From assembly GCA_023132365.1 (NCBI GenBank), contig JAGLYJ010000043.1, forward strand, positions 1-8,752: a DNA stretch of 8,752 nucleotides. Reading direction: 5' to 3'. Shown here one piece after another: positions 1 through 5,011 of the stretch. Under the pieces are notes generated by a model. It was given only the letters and a program-made list of their open reading frames with translations, was not told the origin of the DNA and searched no databases. The position numbers and the translations under genes are program-made. The DNA is from Mycoplasmatota bacterium (lineage in GTDB: Bacteria; Bacillota_I; Bacilli_A; Izemoplasmatales; Hujiaoplasmataceae). Within the stretch, counting starts at the first letter, position 1. Each line of letters starts with the position of its first letter.

Positions 1-27
1 AAATTCTGCTTTTTCTTGAATATATAA

Positions 28-1206
28 TTAAATGATATTTAGTTCTTTTCCTACTCTTTCAAAAACTTTAGCTGCAAAATCAAGATCTTCTATCGTATGT
101 GAAGCACTAATCATACACCTAAGTCTTCCAGTTCCCTTCTGTACAGTAGGGAATACGATTCCTGATACAAATACACCTTCAGCCAACAAAGCTTTTGAGA
201 ACTCCATTGTTTTAGCTTCTTCACCTATCATTACTGGAGTAATAGGTGTTTCGCTATGCCCTGTATTAAATCCTGATTTATTTAGCTTATCTTTAAAATA
301 ATTAGCATTATCCCAAAGTTTATCAGTATATTCAGTTGATCCCATTAATAATTTAACAGATTCAATTATAGCTCCTATTGCAGCTGGAGGTAATGCGGTT
401 GAGAATAGAAGTGGTCTTGCTCTGTGTAACAACCACTGTTTAACAACTTTACTTGAAGCAACATAACCACCAATAACACCAATCGCTTTTGATAATGTTC
501 CAATAATGAAATCGATTTGTCCATGTAATCCAAAATGATCAACAGTTCCTCTACCAGATTCTCCTAGAACACCACTACCATGTGCATCATCAACATAAGT
601 TAAACAATTGTATTCCTTAGCCAAAGCTACTATTTCAGGTAATTTAGCTAAATCACCATCCATTGAAAATACTCCGTCAGTAATAATTAACACATTATTG
701 TAATCACTGCGTTTCTCTTCTAATACACGTTTTAAATCAATCATATCACTATGCTTGAATACGGCTTTATCTGCTCTTGATAATCTTACACCATCAATAA
801 TTGATGCATGATTTAATGCATCTGACACAATTAAATCGCCTCTATTTACTATAGCTTGAATAGCACCGATATTACAATTTAATCCAGATTGAAAACAAGT
901 AACTGCTTCTTCACGTTTAAACTTAGCTAGAATAACCTCTAAATCCTCTAGTAAATCTTGATTTCCTACGATTGTTCTAACGCTTCCAGTCCCAGCACCA
1001 TATTTATTTACAGCATTTATAGCTGCTTCTTTAACCTTTGGATGAGTTGCAAGTCCAAGATAATTATTTGATGAAAGATTAACTACTCTTTTATGATTTA
1101 AATCAATAACATTAGTACAAGGTCCATAGTTAATTGGTAATTCTCTATACACACCATCTTTTTTTAATTGTTCAACTTGTTTATACATATAATCTAACTT
1201 ATTCAT
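28..1206 (-). CDS. kbl: Glycine C-acetyltransferase (2-amino-3-ketobutyrate CoA ligase)
   Basis: This PLP enzyme of the alpha-oxoamine synthase family cleaves 2-amino-3-oxobutyrate with CoA into glycine and acetyl-CoA in the cytoplasm, the second step of threonine degradation. The 392 residues are close to the E. coli length (398). Visible landmarks are SNNYLGL (46-52), NHASIIDG with the PLP-stacking His133, DDAHGSGVLG (206-215), and GTLSKAIG, whose Lys240 should form the Schiff base. The start at 1206 is chosen because AGGAG (1216-1220) lies 9 bases upstream and the protein then begins MNKLDYMYKQ as in homologues; an upstream in-frame ATG at 1242 would add 12 unrelated residues. The start overlaps the tdh stop (ATGAATAA, 8 bases), which suggests translational coupling. 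On sequence alone BioF or 5-aminolevulinate synthase belong to the same family; the tdh neighbour decides for Kbl. No terminator is visible in the 27 bases left after the stop. Confidence 0.95.
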   Translation of the reverse strand: MNKLDYMYKQVEQLKKDGVYRELPINYGPCTNVIDLNHKRVVNLSSNNYLGLATHPKVKEAAINAVNKYGAGTGSVRTIVGNQDLLEDLEVILAKFKREEAVTCFQSGLNCNIGAIQAIVNRGDLIVSDALNHASIIDGVRLSRADKAVFKHSDMIDLKRVLEEKRSDYNNVLIITDGVFSMDGDLAKLPEIVALAKEYNCLTYVDDAHGSGVLGESGRGTVDHFGLHGQIDFIIGTLSKAIGVIGGYVASSKVVKQWLLHRARPLLFSTALPPAAIGAIIESVKLLMGSTEYTDKLWDNANYFKDKLNKSGFNTGHSETPITPVMIGEEAKTMEFSKALLAEGVFVSGIVFPTVQKGTGRLRCMISASHTIEDLDFAAKVFERVGKELNII

Positions 1207-2284
1207 TAATATCATCTCCTGGGAACAAAACAATTTTTCCACAATTTTTCTTACCCATTATCTCAGCTGCTTCATTTATCTTTGATAAAGGCATTTGATG
1301 AGTAATAATCTCGCTTAAGTGTAATTTATTACTTTCTAATAAATCCCTAATTTGGTACCATGTATCATATATTCTTCTACCTGTTACTCCATAAACTCTA
1401 GCACCTTTAAATACTATATCATCTGTAACATTTAAAGTTATATTTTCATCAGGTATCCCAAGTATTGCAAATCCACCACCATGTTTTAAATATTTAAATG
1501 CTGTTTCAATTGCTGTTTTATTACCTGAAAAATCACCTATTACATCAGCACCCATCCCGTTAGTATATTCCATAACTTTTTCATATACATCTTCTTCTAA
1601 AGGATTTATTATATAATCAGCACCAAGCTTTTTAGCTAGGTTTCTTCTAAATTCATTAATTTCTATAGCAATAACTTTTTTTGCATTATACGCTCTAGCT
1701 ACATCAACAGCCATAATCCCAATTGGACCGCAACCTAAAACAACAACATCTTTATTTTCTATAGGGAAATGAGTAATAGTATGTACAGCATTCCCTAGAG
1801 GTTCTTGAACGCTTAATTCAAGTAGGCTATGTTTTTTATCATTAACAAAACAATTTTTGGCTGGAATTTTTATATATTTTGCGAAACATCCATCTCTATC
1901 TACTCCAATTACTTTAGTATTTTGACAGATATGTCCTTCTCCTCTTAAACAAAATTCACATTCATCACATATTATATGAGTCTCAGCACTAACAATATCT
2001 CCCATTTTAACTCTAGTAACATCATCAGCTATTTTAATAATTTCTCCACTGAATTCATGGCCTACAGTTAAAGGTAAGTTCAATCTATTTCTTGCCCAAT
2101 TATTATAGGTATAGATATGGTAATCAGTTCCGCAAAAAGACGCAGTTTTAACTTCAATTAATACTTCACCTGGTTCTAGTACAGTTGAGATAGTCTTTTT
2201 GATATAGGAAAAGCCTATATCCTCTTTATCTTTAACAACTGCCATCATTTCTAGTTCCAAAACATTGTCTAATAATCGTGTCAT
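1199..2284 (-). CDS. tdh: L-threonine 3-dehydrogenase (zinc, NAD-dependent)
   Basis: This medium-chain zinc dehydrogenase oxidises L-threonine to 2-amino-3-oxobutyrate with NAD+ and supplies the downstream Kbl. The 361 residues carry the catalytic zinc ligands Cys51, His76 and Glu77 in FCGTDYHIY and GHEFSGE. The structural zinc cysteines are 106, 109, 112 and 120. The Rossmann glycines are GCGPIG (184-189), and Glu208 at the end of the second strand fits NAD rather than NADP. EPLGNAVHT, TGRRIYDTWY and the C-terminal IITH are typical of Tdh rather than of sorbitol or butanediol dehydrogenases. The start at 2284 has AAGGAG (2291-2296) six bases upstream. It gives about 12 residues more than E. 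coli Tdh before the usual MxAVVK-like beginning; an internal ATG pair at residues 13-14 lacks a good ribosome site. It is the first gene of the tdh-kbl operon and has a cre-like site in its leader. Confidence 0.95.
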   Translation of the reverse strand: MTRLLDNVLELEMMAVVKDKEDIGFSYIKKTISTVLEPGEVLIEVKTASFCGTDYHIYTYNNWARNRLNLPLTVGHEFSGEIIKIADDVTRVKMGDIVSAETHIICDECEFCLRGEGHICQNTKVIGVDRDGCFAKYIKIPAKNCFVNDKKHSLLELSVQEPLGNAVHTITHFPIENKDVVVLGCGPIGIMAVDVARAYNAKKVIAIEINEFRRNLAKKLGADYIINPLEEDVYEKVMEYTNGMGADVIGDFSGNKTAIETAFKYLKHGGGFAILGIPDENITLNVTDDIVFKGARVYGVTGRRIYDTWYQIRDLLESNKLHLSEIITHQMPLSKINEAAEIMGKKNCGKIVLFPGDDINE

Positions 2285-2306
2285 TTCAATCTCCTTATTT
2301 AATTTT

Positions 2307-2320
2307 TAAAAACGCTTACA
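2307..2320 (-). promoter_or_regulatory. cre-like site (CcpA operator) before tdh
   Basis: On the minus strand this reads TGTAAGCGTTTTTA, matching the Bacillus cre consensus TGWAANCGNTNWCA at all fixed or restricted positions but one (T for C at position 13). It lies between the -10 element and the ribosome site, about +3 to +16 from the predicted transcription start, where CcpA binding would block initiation or elongation. Catabolite repression of a threonine-degrading operon that makes acetyl-CoA is biologically sensible. The sequence match is seen; CcpA control is inferred. Confidence 0.6.
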
Positions 2321-2329
2321 TCAATAATT

Positions 2330-2338
2330 ATTATATCA
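2330..2338 (-). promoter_or_regulatory. Extended -10 promoter of tdh-kbl
   Basis: The minus strand reads TGATATAAT, a perfect extended -10 (TGnTATAAT) for a sigma-A-type factor. No convincing -35 hexamer sits 16-18 bases upstream, which is tolerated when the TG extension is present. The predicted start is near 2323, giving a leader of about 39 bases that contains the cre-like site and the Shine-Dalgarno sequence. Confidence 0.6.
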
Positions 2339-2380
2339 TATGTTTTTAAATATAGATAGAAAATAATATAGTTTTTTATC

Positions 2381-2407
2381 AAAATAAAAAGGTCGAATAA
2401 CAACCTT
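2381..2407 (-). terminator. Rho-independent terminator after the toroid-fold gene
   Basis: On the minus strand a 7-bp stem (AAGGTTG / CGACCTT, one T-G wobble) with a TTATT loop is followed by a U-rich tail TTTTATTTTG. It lies about 45 bases past the stop of the gene ending at 2452 and insulates that gene from tdh-kbl, which runs the same way. Confidence 0.75.
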
Positions 2408-2451
2408 ATTATTTTTACATATTCTTACTAAATTTATACAAGATAAATCAT

Positions 2452-3330
2452 TTAATTCTTAAGCAAAACTGTTAACACTTTATATGTAAGGTACCCTGCC
2501 CAGTGAGCTTTAATCTTTTCAAATACATCAAGATACTGTAACCAAGACCAATTTGGTTGAATTAAACCATTTTGCATTTTTTTATATAAGCTCGCAAGAT
2601 TCTTCTGAAGTAGATTTTGATGTTTCTCTAAGAAAACAGGCACTATTAATTGAATTTCATATGCTTCCAATGCATAGTCGTTATCATCAGTTTCTTTCAA
2701 TTCATTATCTATAGCTACTTGTAAAATAGGATAAAGTTCTTCTTGAATTTTTGATGGCATATATTTATAGAATATCAAGCAACTTAAGATATTGTGTTTG
2801 CTTGCCTCTGTAAGAAGTTTATTCTTTATATAGCTAATAGTTTTATTAACAAGATAGTCTACATCAAGTGTATTAACAAATTCTCTATTATTATGCAGAA
2901 AACCAATTATTTGTGGGTTTGGATTGCCATAGGTAAAATTACCAATACTATCATAATTCCACCAAATAGCATGTGGATAATTATCTACTTGAGGTGGTAC
3001 AATTTCCCAACCTTCTAAACTACTTTTATATGTTTTTTCATAATACATAACAATATTTTTGATTAAATCAATTTTCAAAGGTGACTGCTCAACTGAATCC
3101 AATATTTCTACAGCCTCATCGGTACATACAATACTTGAATCAGGCATTAAAACATCTGGTTCTAGTCCATGACCAAAACCACCATCTATATTTTGATAGT
3201 TCTTTAATTCTTCAATAATTTCATTTTGATTGCAATTAAATAGGTTTTGTATAAGATAATAATCTAGGAGTCTCCCTTTATCTTTAACTTCAGCAGCTAG
3301 CTTGTCTATAAGATTTTTACTAAGAATCAT
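2452..3330 (-). CDS. Alpha/alpha-toroid (prenyltransferase/terpene cyclase-like) protein of unknown function
   Basis: The 292-residue predicted soluble protein has no signal peptide and no membrane segment. NYQNIDGGFGHGLEPDVLMPDSS (44-66) strongly resembles the QxxDGGFGhalEPD repeat of bacterial proteins annotated as prenyltransferase or squalene oxidase-repeat proteins. Further landmarks are AIWWNY (121-126), ALEAYE (220-225) and the C-terminal HWAGYLTYKVLTVLL (276-290), which recalls the final helix of that family. The Asp-rich DxDD motif of squalene-hopene cyclases is not seen, so terpene cyclase activity is not supported; family members are uncharacterised to my knowledge. The start at 3330 lies inside the end of the upstream effector-domain gene (11-base overlap) with only a weak GGA-type site, so translational coupling is likely. 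A terminator follows. The fold assignment is by motif recall; the function is unknown. Confidence 0.8.
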   Translation of the reverse strand: MILSKNLIDKLAAEVKDKGRLLDYYLIQNLFNCNQNEIIEELKNYQNIDGGFGHGLEPDVLMPDSSIVCTDEAVEILDSVEQSPLKIDLIKNIVMYYEKTYKSSLEGWEIVPPQVDNYPHAIWWNYDSIGNFTYGNPNPQIIGFLHNNREFVNTLDVDYLVNKTISYIKNKLLTEASKHNILSCLIFYKYMPSKIQEELYPILQVAIDNELKETDDNDYALEAYEIQLIVPVFLEKHQNLLQKNLASLYKKMQNGLIQPNWSWLQYLDVFEKIKAHWAGYLTYKVLTVLLKN

Positions 3331-3802
3331 TTTCCATCATAAAGCAAAAGTTAACTATTGCACCCTCTTCACTATAATTCTCATCGGGTATATAATCCTC
3401 ATAATCATATCCCATATGAACATTGATTTTCTCTTCTTTTATATATTCATATACACGGTGAATTTCATTAGAAATATCATCAAACTTAATAGGAAAGCAA
3501 ATATATTTTCCTTTTTTTAGTTTCTTAGTTATTACCTCTATATCTCCTTCAAATAACTCGCTTGTTTCTGCTAGAACAAAATAATCAAAAGTTTTTGTTT
3601 CCATAAAATCGAAAGGATATATCTCCAAACCTATATAATGGTAGGGCGTCTGCTTATTTGTGATTTTAATATTATCTTTTTTGAAAAATTGATCCCAAAC
3701 CTTAGGGATTTTATTCTTATCATCAGTGTTTAGACGCAATCCATTAGGAAACTCTATTCCAGCAAAATATCTAGTATTGTACTCTTTAATAAAATATTTC
3801 AT
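3320..3802 (-). CDS. GyrI-like / AraC effector-binding-domain protein
   Basis: This 160-residue protein looks like a stand-alone effector-binding domain of the GyrI/AraC_E_bind superfamily, which binds small hydrophobic or drug-like ligands or protein partners. Seen are an N-terminal strand with RYFAGIEF (11-18), the helix IPKVWDQFF (32-40), YHYIGLEIY (54-62), FDYFVLAET (72-80) and GKYICFPIKF (98-107), in the usual order. There is no DNA-binding domain, so it is not a complete AraC or MerR activator. The start at 3802 is chosen because AGAGGTGAT ends only four bases upstream. A longer in-frame reading from 3892 would run through the preceding terminator and promoter and adds residues unlike the family. 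Its stop overlaps the start of the toroid-fold gene, so the two form one operon. It probably senses or sequesters a ligand related to that partner, but the ligand is unknown. Confidence 0.8.
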   Translation of the reverse strand: MKYFIKEYNTRYFAGIEFPNGLRLNTDDKNKIPKVWDQFFKKDNIKITNKQTPYHYIGLEIYPFDFMETKTFDYFVLAETSELFEGDIEVITKKLKKGKYICFPIKFDDISNEIHRVYEYIKEEKINVHMGYDYEDYIPDENYSEEGAIVNFCFMMENDS

Positions 3803-3820
3803 ATAATCACCTCTTACCTC

Positions 3821-3849
3821 ATTATAAATATTTATGAAGTTTTTTTCAA
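3821..3849 (-). promoter_or_regulatory. Promoter of the effector-domain / toroid-protein operon
   Basis: The minus strand shows TTGAAA (3844-3849), a 17-base spacer and a perfect TATAAT (3821-3826). It falls directly after the terminator of the HTH gene, so the pair below can be expressed independently. The expected start near 3814 leaves a leader of only about 12 bases that just includes the Shine-Dalgarno sequence, which is unusually short and lowers confidence. Confidence 0.55.
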
Positions 3850-3856
3850 TAGGACT

Positions 3857-3880
3857 AAAAAAAGTCACTATCAAGTGACT
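3857..3880 (-). terminator. Terminator of the HTH membrane protein gene
   Basis: On the minus strand a perfect 7-bp stem AGTCACT / AGTGACT with a TGAT loop is followed by six to seven T. The 5' arm overlaps the TAG stop codon (3879-3881), so the gene ends inside its own terminator. It resembles the two near-identical GTCGC / GCGAC terminators at 6495-6521 and 7632-7658. Confidence 0.8.
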
Positions 3881-4517
3881 AAATTTTTTCAAGCTCCTGA
3901 ATTACTTTCTTACCATATTTGAAGTAAATATATGTAAGAATAGAATAGATAATTGGTTGTAAGAATCCAAATGCGTCTAACCCATTACCAATAAATGCAA
4001 TAAATATTACAAGTGATATTATCAAAAATACCAAACTGATAGTTGTTACAACATTAATTGATGAATGAAATATCTTATCAATCTGATTCTTTCGTGATTT
4101 CAGATAAATATATATTGACTGAAACAAGCTAATAAAGAGTGCGGGAAGAATCATTAAAGGTAATACTCCGCTAGACATTCCACCTATAACTAAAATAAAT
4201 GATAAAACACATGCAACAATTGATACTAGAAAAACCATTAGTGTTTCTGAAGATAGTTTATCTGTAATTCCAACATTAATATTTGGATTCTTGATATTAC
4301 TACTATCAATTCTTTCGCATCCAATTATTTCATTGATGCTTAAACTATATAATTCACTCAAAGATTTCATAGCATCTAAGTCAGGAAGAGATTTTCCATT
4401 TTCCCATTGTGAAACAGCTTGATGTGTAACATTACAAATTTGTGCTACTTTTGCCTGAGTATAATTCTTATTCAATCTTAATTCTTGTAAGTAAATTCCT
4501 ATTTTTTCATTATCCAT
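3879..4517 (-). CDS. XRE-family HTH protein with C-terminal membrane segments
   Basis: This is a putative membrane-anchored transcription regulator of 212 residues. Residues 6-62 form a Cro/C1-type helix-turn-helix: TQAKVAQICNVTHQAVSQWENGK (20-42) is the canonical HTH with the recognition helix, followed by SLPDLDAMKSLSELYSLSINEII. A polar linker (66-90) leads to about four hydrophobic segments near 92-112, 115-139, 154-178 and 184-200. HTH plus membrane-tail proteins of this kind are common in Firmicutes and are mostly uncharacterised. The start at 4517 is chosen because AAGGAG lies about eight bases upstream and the HTH then begins at the normal place; the in-frame ATG at 4601 would add an implausible hydrophobic stretch. 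A terminator follows directly. The neighbouring effector-domain/toroid operon or its own promoter are possible targets; this is inference from proximity. Confidence 0.85.
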   Translation of the reverse strand: MDNEKIGIYLQELRLNKNYTQAKVAQICNVTHQAVSQWENGKSLPDLDAMKSLSELYSLSINEIIGCERIDSSNIKNPNINVGITDKLSSETLMVFLVSIVACVLSFILVIGGMSSGVLPLMILPALFISLFQSIYIYLKSRKNQIDKIFHSSINVVTTISLVFLIISLVIFIAFIGNGLDAFGFLQPIIYSILTYIYFKYGKKVIQELEKI

Positions 4518-4540
4518 ATCCTCAACTCCTTGTCCATAAT

Positions 4541-4549
4541 ATAATAACA
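4541..4549 (-). promoter_or_regulatory. Possible extended -10 of the HTH gene
   Basis: The minus strand reads TGTTATTAT, i.e. TGn followed by TATTAT (5 of 6 to TATAAT). It would start transcription near 4534, about 17 bases before the ATG. The surrounding sequence is so AT-rich that other -10-like hexamers occur nearby, so this is only a candidate. Confidence 0.3.
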
Positions 4550-4577
4550 TAATATATAAAATATGTATAAAAATTAG

Positions 4578-4626
4578 TAATTGAATTAACTCAATTACCA
4601 CTTGAATTGGTGGAATATCAATTGAT
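4578..4626. promoter_or_regulatory. Cluster of inverted repeats, possible operator of the HTH regulator
   Basis: A 20-bp near-palindrome at 4578-4597 has perfect 7-base arms, TAATTGA and TCAATTA, and matches at 9 of 10 positions per half. It is followed by CCAC...GTGG arms around TTGAATTG (4598-4613) and a perfect palindrome ATCAATTGAT (4617-4626). The shared ATTGA/TCAAT core spaced over about 50 bases upstream of the HTH promoter fits binding by a dimeric regulator, perhaps autoregulation. Symmetry is seen; the binding protein is inferred. Confidence 0.4.
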
Positions 4627-4787
4627 TTTGTAGTAGCATTGTTAATAACACTCTTTATATATCATTACATGAATTATTAAAGATGCTTATTCTTATATTT
4701 TCACCCTCTTAACCCATTGATTTTCTGATTATGGATAAAACTAGCTAATATAGACTTATAGATAATGTAATTATATTTCTTAAATAT

Positions 4788-4822
4788 AAAGATACTATTT
4801 TTTTAGGATTAGTATCTTTTTT
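4788..4822 (+). terminator. Orphan rho-independent terminator-like hairpin
   Basis: A perfect 10-bp stem, AAAGATACTA (4788-4797) with TAGTATCTTT (4810-4819), has a 12-base loop and continues into six T. The U-tract marks the plus strand; the minus-strand tail is only TTTATATTTAAG. No plus-strand gene precedes it in the window, so it could end a small RNA, attenuate a longer gdhA transcript, or be left over from a lost gene. Confidence 0.55.
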
Positions 4823-4950
4823 AATATTCTCATATTTTAAATTAATAATAGATTTTTTTGACTCTTTATAAGTTTTCATTAATTCTACATGCATTTTGTG
4901 TGTTTCTAAATGAAATCAGGTAAAAATAATCATTTATTTTAATAAACACA

Positions 4951-4979
4951 TTGAAAAAACATTGAAAAAGCTGTAATAT
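4951..4979 (+). promoter_or_regulatory. Promoter of gdhA
   Basis: TTGAAA (4951-4956) is followed by a 17-base spacer and TAATAT (4974-4979, 4 of 6 to TATAAT), placing the start near 4986 and giving a leader of about 26 bases with AAGGAG. A second TTGAAA lies 11 bases downstream because of the exact tandem repeat ACATTGAAAAA (4948-4958 and 4959-4969), but its matching -10 (TTAACT) is poor. Confidence 0.5.
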
Positions 4980-5011
4980 TAATTTTAACTAAAAGAATAA
5001 GGAGAAATCAA

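Larger units (their letters stand above)
4518..5011. other. Long AT-rich intergenic region between the divergent HTH gene and gdhA
   Basis: These 494 bases hold no open reading frame I would support; the ATGs on the plus strand between 4660 and 4790 stop within ten codons. Contents from left to right are the HTH leader and promoter, the ATTGA inverted-repeat cluster (4578-4626), a featureless AT-rich stretch, an orphan plus-strand terminator hairpin (4788-4822), another AT-rich stretch and the gdhA promoter (4951-4979). It is large for this otherwise compact window, leaving room for a small RNA or an upstream gdhA promoter. Confidence 0.6.

Noticed and set aside
32..301. Plus-strand 89-codon open frame opposite kbl
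   Set aside because: It lies wholly within kbl on the other strand, has no ribosome site and no recognisable protein; it mirrors the kbl codons.
2285..2306. Riboswitch or T-box leader before tdh
   Set aside because: The leader from the predicted start is only about 39 bases, too short for a known riboswitch, and no T-box core sequence is present.
2794..3018. Plus-strand 74-codon open frame opposite the toroid-fold gene
   Set aside because: Composition is typical of antisense AT-rich sequence and the opposite strand has a well-supported gene.
3803..3892. Longer start for the effector-domain protein at 3892
   Set aside because: The added 30 codons would cover the HTH terminator and the TTGAAA/TATAAT promoter and are unlike the family; AGAGGTGAT supports the start at 3802.
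4518..4601. Longer start for the HTH protein at 4601
   Set aside because: The extra residues are hydrophobic, precede the ribosome site AAGGAG, and would displace the HTH from its normal N-terminal position.
4735..4752. Very short frame starting ATGGATAAAACTAGC before the orphan terminator
   Set aside because: Five codons without a ribosome site; not enough to support a leader peptide.
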